NCBI RefSeq assembly: GCF_040892595.1
Contig: NZ_JBFRYB010000001.1
Location: forward strand, 2,914,001 to 2,978,000
Direction of reading: 5' to 3'
Length of the DNA stretch: 64,000 nucleotides
Origin: Zhongshania sp. R06B22
GTDB taxonomy: Bacteria; Pseudomonadota; Gammaproteobacteria; Pseudomonadales; Spongiibacteraceae
Shown here: in pieces, positions 25,302 through 33,800 of the stretch
Layout: each line of letters opens with the position of its first letter
Numbering within the stretch: position 1 is the stretch's first letter
The notes under the pieces: model-generated
The model's input: only the letters and a program-made list of their open reading frames with translations
The model's database searches: none
What the model was told of the DNA's origin: nothing
Program-made: the position numbers and the translations under genes

Positions 25302-25703
25302 TTAGCAACTCCTTAGATTGGATGGATAGTAGCGATTATTAGGCATCGGACTGTTTAGCCTCCAACTCATTGTAGTAGCAATCTCTAACTTGCAAGTACA
25401 CATAAGCCAACCCTCGCTGACTATCGACCACGCACTCCTGACTCCTTTTGGAGCTAGCGATGCCAAAACTCGACCACCCAGCTTCCGAAAACACTGCGCA
25501 ATAAGCATAGGGAGGAATTCTTGTCGTGTTTTATCGATAATGTCGCTGGGCGGCTTAGCAACAAAAAAGCAAGAAGCACAGTTATAGCCGACGATATTTC
25601 CTTCTAGATCAACGACCCAAATTAATTCCAATATCACCTTGTAAACTATCGAAAAATCGCTCTCTTGCGTGCAAATATATTCCTTCACAGCGCTAACATG
25701 CAT
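25302..25703 (-). pseudogene. PAS-like small protein, probable frameshift in its C-terminal half
   Basis: From ATG 25703 (after AGGGGTGAG) the product reads MHVSAVKEYICTQESDF and a PAS-like VVDLEGNIVGYN. From about residue 80 the frame becomes Trp/Cys-rich and unlikely, while the -1 frame reads a protein-like ECVVDSQRGLAYVYLQVRD followed by CYYNELEAKQSDA and stops at 25339-25341. The simplest reading is a single-base frameshift near 25410-25480, either real or a sequence error. The current frame ends one base before the pilU start. Role unknown; possibly a sensory or accessory protein for the pilus motor. Confidence 0.45.
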
Positions 25704-25712
25704 AGCACTCAC

Positions 25713-26139
25713 CCCTGAGATCCTACTTCCTTATCATAAACCTAGCCTTAACAGACGGCCTCGTACATCAGTACATACCATTACTCAGCGTTTCATTATT
25801 GAGAAATAGGTTTGCCCGCGCTACTAACTACCGTGATAAGTGATTTCGCGCAATACATCGTGTACAAAAAGTGTAGTAGCTAAAAAGTGGTATACAAATT
25901 TAGTGGCTTCAAAAGAAACGAATACTGTGCAATGGTCCTCTAGGTACAGCAAACAAAGGTAATCAGGCACGTGCACTCTGGGCTTGAGTGGCTAGGATGT
26001 AGAAAGCCATTACAAAGAAAGGTGGTATTGAATGGCCTCTGCGCCCTAAAATGCCTAAATCCTAACAAAAACATACAATACGACTATTTGCCCCCTGCTC
26101 TGCCACGTGCCGAGCCGCGGCAACACCATAGGATCAACA
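25713..26139. other. Intergenic region of about 430 bp
   Basis: The stretch lies between the divergent PAS-like gene and the acyltransferase gene. I see no gene, RNA or strong palindrome; it presumably carries both promoters. Its base composition is AT-richer than the flanks. Confidence 0.4.
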
Positions 26140-27015
26140 ATGGCTTTTACCGATAAGAATGCTGAACCCTACAGCGGTGAACACTTAGTTCGCTATATAA
26201 AAAAGGCTATGCGGGTTTCGCCACCGAATTCTAAAATCCGGAATGTTGCTTATAAGATAATCAAGCGCATGTTTCAGCCGGAACTGATTAATGTAGAAAA
26301 CATTCCGTCTCAGCCTTGCTTGTTCGTTGCAAACCACGCCATGTACGCGGTTGACGGCCCTATTATCGGACTGCCAATGTTAGCTGAGCAAGGCCGTTTT
26401 CTGCGTCCGCTCAGCGATAAATTTATGTGGAATTCGGTTAACGAGAAGTTACTGTTAGACCAAGGGGCGGTCATTGGCCATCCCGAGGTATGCTCCGCCC
26501 TAATGGAAAAAGGCAGTGACTTGCTGGTGTTTCCAGGTGGCGCTCACGAGGCCACCAAATCAGCTGACAAAAAATACCAACTGCTGTGGAAGGAGCGTTA
26601 CGGCTTTATAAAGCTCGCCGCTAAACATGGCTACACCATTGTACCAACGGCGATTGTTGGTCCAGAAGATTTTTACAAACACATGATAGAAGGTGAGGAT
26701 TTACCACAGACTCTAGTTGGCCGCACGCTAACGCGGCTCGGCATTATTAATGAAAACACCCGTACAGACTTGATAGGACCTATTCCTATGGGCTTGTTCG
26801 GCACCCTTATTCCCAAACCCCAAAAATGCTATCTACAGTTTGGAGAGCCATTAGATTTAAGCCAGTACAAGGGTGAAGTCCTGAGCAAAGCTACGATGGT
26901 TGATTTACGTGCGCAAGTCGCAACTAGTATCAATACAATGGTTGAGTCGCTTTTACTGCTCCAGGATGAGGAAAAACCTAACAAAGGACGCCTTCGTCGC
27001 CTACTGACACGATAA
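26140..27015 (+). CDS. Lysophospholipid acyltransferase family protein, MGAT/TMEM68-like
   Basis: A 291-residue acyltransferase. The catalytic motif reads NHAMYAVDG (H-x5-D), and the acceptor-binding motif reads FPGGAHEATK. This pair resembles the MGAT/TMEM68-like branch rather than PlsC, where the first motif is H-x4-D. It may acylate glycerolipids or make storage lipids (inference). ATG 26140 follows AGGATC; a GTG 11 codons upstream is less likely. No long membrane segment is obvious apart from a region near residue 60-85. Confidence 0.8.
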   Translation: MAFTDKNAEPYSGEHLVRYIKKAMRVSPPNSKIRNVAYKIIKRMFQPELINVENIPSQPCLFVANHAMYAVDGPIIGLPMLAEQGRFLRPLSDKFMWNSVNEKLLLDQGAVIGHPEVCSALMEKGSDLLVFPGGAHEATKSADKKYQLLWKERYGFIKLAAKHGYTIVPTAIVGPEDFYKHMIEGEDLPQTLVGRTLTRLGIINENTRTDLIGPIPMGLFGTLIPKPQKCYLQFGEPLDLSQYKGEVLSKATMVDLRAQVATSINTMVESLLLLQDEEKPNKGRLRRLLTR

Positions 27016-27087
27016 GGTTTAAAAACTGCGACTGCGGACAGTAATACTTTGCTGCAAAATGCGATTTTTTAAAAACCAAGCACATAG

Positions 27088-27121
27088 CAAAAAGCTTTCG
27101 ACCGCGAGATCGAAAGCTTTC
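27088..27121. terminator. Bidirectional terminator between acyltransferase and gdhA
   Basis: A perfect 11-bp stem AAAGCTTTCGA (27091-27101) / TCGAAAGCTTT (27110-27120) with an 8-base loop. The symmetric A/T ends allow termination from both convergent genes. Confidence 0.75.
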
Positions 27122-27253
27122 ACACATCCAAAACTAGACTTTATTGTACCGATCAACATTAAAATATTGTCGGCTCAGTCCCTCTACCTTGTCGTCTAGG
27201 CCGCTTATTTAAAGCTAAGTTAGCCGGCAAATGTCGTCAATCTTTGCCGCGAC

Positions 27254-28606
27254 TTATACGATACCAAACGCCAGCATGGCATCGGCAACTTTTTTAAAGC
27301 CCGCAATATTTGCCCCTTTGGCGTAGTCAACATAGCCATCAGCGAGAACACCGTGTGACCGGCAACGCTCATGGATATCCTTCATTATATCCCGTAAAAG
27401 CTCGTGCAATTTAACTTCGTCCCACGACATGCGCGCGCTGTTTTGACTCATCTCTAAGCCAGACACAGCGACTCCACCGGCGTTGGCAGCTTTGGCCGGA
27501 CCGAAGCCAATGCGCGCCTCACGAAAAGTATGCACAGCCTCTGTGGTGCAGGGCATATTGGCGCCCTCGGCAACGAGCATGACACCATTATTAATCAGCG
27601 CTATAGCGTCGTCCTGGCCGATTTCGTTTTGGGTGGCGCAAGGTAGCGCAATGTCACAGGGAATATGCCAAGGCTTTTCTGCTTGATGAAAGCTCGCCTC
27701 AGGGAATTGTTCTACGTATTCGGCAATGCTACCTTGATGTTTTAATTTGTGTTCTTTTAACCAATGAATTTTGTTCTGATCAAATCCCTCTGGGTCGTGG
27801 ATGAATCCACTGGAATCTGACAGCGTAATTACCTTGGCACCAAGGCCAATGGCTTTCTCAGCCGCATGCAGAGCAACATTACCCGCGCCGGACACGCAAA
27901 CCGTTTTATTTGTAAACGAATCGCCGCGGTGCTCAAGCATATTTTCAACAAAATAAATCAGCCCGTAACCCGTCGCTTCAGTACGGACGAGGCTCCCCCC
28001 CCAACTTAAACCTTTACCCGTCAGCACCCCGACATAGCGGTTAGTGATCCGTTTGTACTGCCCAAACATATATCCAATCTCTTTAGCACCAACGCCAATA
28101 TCACCAGCTGGTACATCGGTGACCTCGCCAACGTGGCGATAAAGTTCGGTCATGAAGGATTGGCAAAAGCGCATTATTTCATTATCGGATTTACCCTTAG
28201 GATTAAAGTCACTCCCTCCCTTACCACCACCCATTGGCAATCCGGTGAGGCTATTCTTAAAGGTTTGCTCAAAAGCGAGAAATTTCAAAATACTTTGATT
28301 TACGCTTTTGTGAAATCGGAGGCCGCCTTTATAGGGACCAATCGCGTTGCTATTCTGAACCCGGTAGCCGCGCTGAACGCGAACATTGCCAAGATCATCC
28401 TGCCAACATACCCGAAACGAAATCACCCGGTCGGGTTCCGCTAGGCGACGTAGGATTTGCGCTTCATGGTATACCGCTTTGTCTTGAATAAACTCAAAGA
28501 TGTCGCTCGCAACATCATGCACCGCCTGATGAAACTCTAGTTCGCCGGGGTTGCGGCGTTTAACACCGTCCATAAATTGTTCTAGGTCGACATGCGATTC
28601 AGTCAT
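27254..28606 (-). CDS. gdhA: NADP-specific glutamate dehydrogenase
   Basis: A 450-residue enzyme that aminates 2-oxoglutarate to glutamate with NADPH. Marks are YKGGLRFHKSVN, the lysine-containing LPMGGGKGGSDFNPKGKSD, DVPAGDIGVGAKEIGYMFGQY and the Rossmann motif SGAGNVALHAAEK. The length and the segment ATGYGLIYF fit the hexameric NADP type of E. coli. It lies downstream of the 2-oxoacid:ferredoxin oxidoreductase operon on the same strand, separated by 171 bp with a hairpin. Confidence 0.96.
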   Translation of the reverse strand: MTESHVDLEQFMDGVKRRNPGELEFHQAVHDVASDIFEFIQDKAVYHEAQILRRLAEPDRVISFRVCWQDDLGNVRVQRGYRVQNSNAIGPYKGGLRFHKSVNQSILKFLAFEQTFKNSLTGLPMGGGKGGSDFNPKGKSDNEIMRFCQSFMTELYRHVGEVTDVPAGDIGVGAKEIGYMFGQYKRITNRYVGVLTGKGLSWGGSLVRTEATGYGLIYFVENMLEHRGDSFTNKTVCVSGAGNVALHAAEKAIGLGAKVITLSDSSGFIHDPEGFDQNKIHWLKEHKLKHQGSIAEYVEQFPEASFHQAEKPWHIPCDIALPCATQNEIGQDDAIALINNGVMLVAEGANMPCTTEAVHTFREARIGFGPAKAANAGGVAVSGLEMSQNSARMSWDEVKLHELLRDIMKDIHERCRSHGVLADGYVDYAKGANIAGFKKVADAMLAFGIV

Positions 28607-28676
28607 AAGGCGCTACCATCGTTTGGCTTAAGTTACCGGAAGGAAGAAAGAGCTTATACCCAATTCTCAGTAAATA

Positions 28677-28710
28677 CTGCTAAGTTCGCGCTAGAAAATA
28701 GCCTTAGCAG
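28677..28710 (-). terminator. Hairpin between korB-like gene and gdhA
   Basis: An 8-bp perfect inverted repeat CTGCTAAG (28677-28684) / CTTAGCAG (28703-28710). On the minus strand it is followed by TATTT, a weak terminator or an attenuator ahead of gdhA. Confidence 0.45.
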
Positions 28711-28777
28711 AACTTCAAACGCGAAATACTGAAAGCGAGCCTAATCTGCGCCGTTTGAGCCGCTGAATGGCCCATAA

Positions 28778-29830
28778 CTAACGCAAACTCTCATTCAATT
28801 TATCCAGTACTTTCTGCCCCGGGCAGAGCTCTGCAGCTCCCAAATCGCGCAGCGGAGTTTTGCTGGTGCCCAAGATTTCATGCAGGTCTTGAGAGTCTTC
28901 ATCCATAAACAATAAGCCGGTAAGAATTTGATCTTTTGCTTTATAGTCTTTAATCAACCGCAAGGCAGAGCGGCGGCTGTTTAAATTTAGTTCGGGGTCG
29001 GCTTTGTGAAGGTGTACCACCGAGCCATCATGCAAGGTAACTTCTTTAGATTGGCCCTGTTCATACTCGGTTGAAATCTCGTGTTTAAAGGGGACATAGT
29101 CAACTGTGCCGGTGGCCGCTAGATGATCGCGAACATGCTCATAACCCTTGGTAGATTTAGGGTTGTTATTAAAGGTCACGCAGGGCGAGATCACATCGAT
29201 AAAAGCGAATCCACGATGGCTAATAGCCGCCTTAATGAGCGGCACCAACTGATCTCTGTCACCAGAGAAACTTCGCGCCACAAACGTTGCGCCGAGTTGT
29301 AGGGCAATACTCGCTAAGTCGATAGGCTCAAAGGGGTTGGGTTCACCTTTTTTACTCGCGGAACCAATATCGGCGGTCGCAGAATCTTGGCCCTTGGTTA
29401 AGCCGTAGCAGCCATTATTCTCGACCACATACATCATATTTAAATTGCGACGCACAACATGGGTAAACTGCCCCATGCCGATTGAGGCGGTATCGCCATC
29501 CCCAGACACACCCACATAAATCAGGTCACGATTGGCGAGATTAGCCCCCGTTGCCACCGACGGCATACGCCCATGCACAGAGTTAAAGCCGTGGGAGTTA
29601 CCCAGAAAGTAGGTTGGTGTTTTCGACGAGCAGCCAATACCTGATAGCTTGGCCACTTTGTGGGGGGCAATAGATAACTCAAAACAGGCTTGCACAATAG
29701 CGGCGCTAATCGAGTCATGGCCACAACCCGCGCAAAGGGTTGATATCGCCCCTTCGTAGTCTTTGCGGGTAAAACCAAGATCATTGCGTGGCAGTTCGGG
29801 ATGCCGAAATGCAGGACGAATATAAGTCAT
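28778..29830 (-). CDS. korB: 2-oxoacid:ferredoxin oxidoreductase, beta subunit (KorB type)
   Basis: A 350-residue thiamine-diphosphate subunit. It has cysteines in STLCAGCGHDS, GIGCSS and DVISPCVTFNN that would bind one 4Fe-4S cluster, and the ThDP motif VSGDGDTASIG followed by NNGCYGLTKGQ. These match the 2-oxoglutarate:ferredoxin oxidoreductase branch. With the gamma-alpha subunit it converts 2-oxoglutarate to succinyl-CoA and reduces ferredoxin. The start overlaps the korA stop (TAATG). Pyruvate as substrate cannot be excluded from sequence alone. Confidence 0.93.
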   Translation of the reverse strand: MTYIRPAFRHPELPRNDLGFTRKDYEGAISTLCAGCGHDSISAAIVQACFELSIAPHKVAKLSGIGCSSKTPTYFLGNSHGFNSVHGRMPSVATGANLANRDLIYVGVSGDGDTASIGMGQFTHVVRRNLNMMYVVENNGCYGLTKGQDSATADIGSASKKGEPNPFEPIDLASIALQLGATFVARSFSGDRDQLVPLIKAAISHRGFAFIDVISPCVTFNNNPKSTKGYEHVRDHLAATGTVDYVPFKHEISTEYEQGQSKEVTLHDGSVVHLHKADPELNLNSRRSALRLIKDYKAKDQILTGLLFMDEDSQDLHEILGTSKTPLRDLGAAELCPGQKVLDKLNESLR

Positions 29831-31689
29831 TAAACAGACTCCTTAGCAATTTTTTTCTTATGCAGCGGCCGCACATTATCGCCCCGCAAAACCATGGTAA
29901 TTTCCTCGTAGATCTTACGCGCGGAAATGGGCGTGCCGTTGTAATTTAAAATCGAAATTAAATCTCTTGGCGACACCAAGCATTCGTTTACCAGCAGCGT
30001 TCGCATCTGTGCATCTCGGTTTTGGTCTACCACAAACACCGTGTCGTGCTGTTCAATAAAGGCGTCGACAGATTTATGGAAGGGAAAGCCCCTTACACGC
30101 AGGGTATCAACCGCAATTCCTTGGGCGGCAAGGGAGTCCACCGCTTCTAGGGTGGCATTGCGACTGGTGCCAAAATGAATAACACCCACTTTGGCGCCGC
30201 CCTTTGCCGCTTCAATCAGCTCAGGCGTGGGAACAAGGTTTTTCGCGGTGTCCCATTTTTTTAGCAGACGCTGCATATTTTTTTCGTAGGCATCACCGTC
30301 TTCGGTGTACACCGCGTATTCATCTCGCGAGGTGCCACGGGTAAAAAAGGCGCCCTTATTGGGGTGGGTGCCGGGGTAAGTACGGTAGGGAATGCCGTCG
30401 TCATCAATATCAAGATAGCGACCAAAGCGCTCGCTCATCGCCTCCAGCTGCTGTTCGTTAAATACCTTTCCGCGCTGATATTCACGCTTATCGTCCCATA
30501 CCAGCGGTGGGGACATCGTGTCGTTCATGCCAAGATCAAGATCGCTTAACATAATGACCGGCGTTTGCAGGGTTTCAGCTAAATCGAAGGCCTCAGCTGT
30601 CATCTCAAAGCATTCTCGCGGCGTCGCGGGGAATAGCAGGACGTGCTTGGTGTCACCGTGTGAGGCATAGGCGCAGGCGAGCACATCAGACTGCTGGGTA
30701 CGGGTCGGCATACCCGTCGATGGGCCTGCGCGCTGGACATCGATGAGAACCGTGGGAATTTCAGCAAAATAAGCTAGCCCCAAAAATTCACTCATCAAGG
30801 AAATACCTGGGCCGCTGGTTGCGGTAAAGGCCCGGGCGCCATTCCAGCTCGCACCAATCACCATTCCGATTGCGGCTAATTCGTCTTCAGCCTGCACAAT
30901 GGCATAATTTTTATTGCCGCTGCCGGGATCAATGCGCAGGCGCTTACAGTATTTATCGAAACCATCTACCACCGATGTCGAGGGGGTAATGGGATACCAT
31001 GCCGCCACCGTAGCACCGCCGTAAATGGCACCGAGCGAGGCGGCGGTATTACCGTCAATCAAGATCTGATCACCCACCGCGTCGCGGCGTTCAACACGAA
31101 TACCAATTGGGCATTGGTAGTGTTCGGCGGCATAGTGATAGCCAATTTCCAAGGCCCGCACATTGGGCGTTATCAATTTTTCTTTGCCGCGGAATTGATC
31201 CGATACCAATCCAGTTAATACATCGAATTCAATATCAAGCAAGGCCGACAGGGCGCCGACATAAATAATATTTCTAAACAGTTGCTGCTGCCGCGCATCA
31301 CTGTATTCGCGCTGACATAAGTCTTTTAAGGGTACGCCAATGAAGTGGATATCGCTGCGCATTAAACGCAAATCTAGGGGTTTGCTGGAATCATATAAAA
31401 AGTAACCACCGGGCTCCACTTCTTGGATGTCTTTCGCCATGCTTTGTGGATTCATGCATACCATCATATCCACGCCGCCGCGCCGGCCGAGATAGCCCTT
31501 TTCATTCACCCGCACTTCATACCAAGTTGGCAAACCCTGGATATTTGACGGGAAAATATTCTTAGGACTTATTGGCAATCCCATACGGAATAAGGACTTT
31601 GCAAACATATTGTTAGCACTAGCCGAGCCAGTGCCATTTACATTGGCAAATTTAATAACGAAATCGTTTACTGCTTCGATGCGTTTCAT
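29830..31689 (-). CDS. korA: 2-oxoacid:ferredoxin oxidoreductase, fused gamma-alpha subunit (KorA type)
   Basis: A 619-residue fusion. Residues 1-190 form the gamma domain (VIKFANVNGTGSASANNMF, GRRGGVDMMVCMNPQ); the alpha part begins with DGNTAASLGAIYGGATVAAWYPITPSTSVVDGF and has AEDELAAIGMVIGASWNGARAFTATSGPGISLM. This gamma-alpha fusion with a separate beta subunit is the KorAB arrangement. The gene follows the flavoprotein gene after one base (TGA then ATG), so the three form one operon. Confidence 0.93.
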   Translation of the reverse strand: MKRIEAVNDFVIKFANVNGTGSASANNMFAKSLFRMGLPISPKNIFPSNIQGLPTWYEVRVNEKGYLGRRGGVDMMVCMNPQSMAKDIQEVEPGGYFLYDSSKPLDLRLMRSDIHFIGVPLKDLCQREYSDARQQQLFRNIIYVGALSALLDIEFDVLTGLVSDQFRGKEKLITPNVRALEIGYHYAAEHYQCPIGIRVERRDAVGDQILIDGNTAASLGAIYGGATVAAWYPITPSTSVVDGFDKYCKRLRIDPGSGNKNYAIVQAEDELAAIGMVIGASWNGARAFTATSGPGISLMSEFLGLAYFAEIPTVLIDVQRAGPSTGMPTRTQQSDVLACAYASHGDTKHVLLFPATPRECFEMTAEAFDLAETLQTPVIMLSDLDLGMNDTMSPPLVWDDKREYQRGKVFNEQQLEAMSERFGRYLDIDDDGIPYRTYPGTHPNKGAFFTRGTSRDEYAVYTEDGDAYEKNMQRLLKKWDTAKNLVPTPELIEAAKGGAKVGVIHFGTSRNATLEAVDSLAAQGIAVDTLRVRGFPFHKSVDAFIEQHDTVFVVDQNRDAQMRTLLVNECLVSPRDLISILNYNGTPISARKIYEEITMVLRGDNVRPLHKKKIAKESV

Positions 31690-31690
31690 A

Positions 31691-33469
31691 TCAGCCGCAC
31701 TGCCCCGCTTTAGTCACCGAGTAATAGAATTTCTGCATATCCCACGCCGCCGTTGGGCAGCGCTCCGCGCATAATCCACAATGCAAACACACATTCTCGT
31801 CTTTAATCATGGCGCGACCGGTGCGTAAATCCTCAGACACATAGATGTCCTGCTCGGTATTATTCGCGGGCATTTTTAATGTCTGGCGAACTTGGTCTTC
31901 TTCCCCGCTGTTAACAACAATACTTAGGCAATCGGTGGGGCAAATGTCGACACAGGCGTCACATTCAATACACAATTCTTCTGAGAACACGGTTTGAGCA
32001 TCGCAATTGAGACAACGCTGCGCCTCCTGAAATGCGGTGGCCGCATCAAAGCCCAACTCCACTTCCAACTTTCGATTACTGAGGCTGTCTTCCAGCTCCG
32101 CTTGAGGAACGTGATAGCGAACATCATTGGCGACTTCGCTGTCGTAGCTCCACTCGTGGATCCCCATCTTTTGACTCACTAGGGTCACCCCTGGCGGTGG
32201 CCGTTTAGCGACTGACTCTCCCTGACAATGCAAGTCTATTGAGATCGCCGCTTGGTGGCCGTGCGCTACCGCGGTAATCACATTCTGCGGTCCAAAAGCG
32301 GAATCGCCGCCAAAGAACACCTTGGGATTGCTGGACTGAAAACTGACCTCATCAACCACCGGCATATCCCACTTACCAAACTCAACGCCAACATCACGCT
32401 CAATCCAGGGAAAGGAATTCTCTTGGCCAATGGCAACGAGTACGTCATCGCATGGCACAATGACTGGCTCTTCTCCGGTCGAGACCAAGCGACGTTTACC
32501 GTCCTCATACACAGCCTTCACACGGTCAAAGCGCATCGCCACCAAGCGACCCTCTTCGACAATAAATTCCTGTGGCACATGGTTATCCATAATCGGAATG
32601 CCCTCATGCGCGGCGTCTTCTTTTTCCCATGGTGAGGCTTTCATCTCAGCGAAAGGGCTGCGAACAATCACTTTGACTTCATCGCCACCCATTCGCCGCG
32701 CGGTTCGGCAGCAATCCATAGCAGTATTACCACCACCGAGAACAATGACTTTTCTTCCGATGCTTTCAAGGTGTTCAAAGGCCACGCTAGATAGCCAATC
32801 TATGCCGATATGAATATTGGCCTTTGCCGCCTGCCGGCCCGGCAAGTCTAGATCTCGGCCACGCGGTGCACCACTGCCGATAAAGACAGCATCATAATTT
32901 TTGTCTAAGACCGCTTTAAGGCTGTCCACATAATGATTGAAATGGGTGATTACGCCCATATCGAGAATAAGGTTCACCTCTTCATTTAAGACTTCTTCGG
33001 GCAGTCGGAATGCGGGTATCTGGCTGCGCATAAAACCGCCACCGGCGCGCTGATCGTCATACAGGTCAACGCTATAGCCCAATGGCATCAAGTCTCTTGC
33101 TACAGTTAATGACGCCGGCCCAGCACCAATAAGCGCAATGCGTTTACCATTTTTTTGCTTGGGAATAATTGGCATGCGATTAGTGATATCGCCTTTATTA
33201 TCGGCTGCGACGCGCTTAAGCCGACAAATCGCGACCGGCTCATCATCTATTCGGCCGCGCCGACAGGCCGGCTCGCAGGGCCGATCACAGGTGCGACCGA
33301 GCACCCCGGGGAACACATTCGACTCCCAGTTGATCATATAAGCATCGGTGTAACGCTGAGCGGCAATTAAACGGATATATTCTGGAACCGGCGTATGAGC
33401 CGGACAGGCATACTGGCAGTCGACCACCTTGTGAAAATACTCGGGGTCTCGGGTGTTAGTGGCTTTCAA
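31691..33469 (-). CDS. FAD-dependent NAD(P)H oxidoreductase with ferredoxin domain (GltD-like)
   Basis: A 592-residue flavoprotein. An N-terminal Fe-S domain has CQYACPAHTPVPEYI and GRTCDRPCEPACRR, then two Rossmann sites, ALIGAGPASLTVARDL for FAD and VLGGGNTAMDCCRTARRMG for NAD(P)H. The C-terminus has two cluster motifs, CIECDACVDICPTDCL and CLHCGLCAERCPTAAW. The design resembles glutamate-synthase small subunits and NADPH-ferredoxin reductases. As first gene of the kor operon it most likely passes electrons between ferredoxin clusters and NAD(P)H. The TTG start at 33469 has GAGGGG six bases upstream and no in-frame ATG nearby. Confidence 0.88.
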   Translation of the reverse strand: MKATNTRDPEYFHKVVDCQYACPAHTPVPEYIRLIAAQRYTDAYMINWESNVFPGVLGRTCDRPCEPACRRGRIDDEPVAICRLKRVAADNKGDITNRMPIIPKQKNGKRIALIGAGPASLTVARDLMPLGYSVDLYDDQRAGGGFMRSQIPAFRLPEEVLNEEVNLILDMGVITHFNHYVDSLKAVLDKNYDAVFIGSGAPRGRDLDLPGRQAAKANIHIGIDWLSSVAFEHLESIGRKVIVLGGGNTAMDCCRTARRMGGDEVKVIVRSPFAEMKASPWEKEDAAHEGIPIMDNHVPQEFIVEEGRLVAMRFDRVKAVYEDGKRRLVSTGEEPVIVPCDDVLVAIGQENSFPWIERDVGVEFGKWDMPVVDEVSFQSSNPKVFFGGDSAFGPQNVITAVAHGHQAAISIDLHCQGESVAKRPPPGVTLVSQKMGIHEWSYDSEVANDVRYHVPQAELEDSLSNRKLEVELGFDAATAFQEAQRCLNCDAQTVFSEELCIECDACVDICPTDCLSIVVNSGEEDQVRQTLKMPANNTEQDIYVSEDLRTGRAMIKDENVCLHCGLCAERCPTAAWDMQKFYYSVTKAGQCG

Positions 33470-33800
33470 TGCGCCCCCTCAAAATTATTATTAGCGAGTT
33501 GGGTTGCAGGTGTCGGTATTCCTAACGGGGCCGACACCCCTAAAACCTAATGATTACAACACAGTAATAACATAAATTCATTAGAAAAATGGCGTCATAT
33601 TAATGAGCCTCTCCGCACCTCACTTCTATTCACTCGGTGCCATAAGCGCTGATCACATCACGCCATACGAAGCCTTTAAGACCGCCTTGGCGCAGCCACT
33701 TAAAATTAAAGACAACTCTATGTGAGGGGGATCGTCCGGTAATTTCTGCGGTCTGTGCTAGGGTAGGCTATAAATAGTTATCCAGCCCAAGGAGTTTGTA
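33470..33800. promoter_or_regulatory. Divergent promoter region between kor operon and acnA
   Basis: About 330 bp separate the two divergent units. On the acnA side TATAAA is visible near 33770 ahead of AAGGAG and the ATG; its -35 is poor. Apart from the 33509-33538 repeat I see nothing else distinct. Confidence 0.4.
33509..33538 (-). promoter_or_regulatory. Inverted repeat in the leader of the kor operon
   Basis: A perfect 8-bp inverted repeat GGTGTCGG (33509-33516) / CCGACACC (33531-33538) lies 40 bases upstream of the first kor gene. It could be a leader hairpin or an operator. It is not followed by a T run on either strand. Confidence 0.45.
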
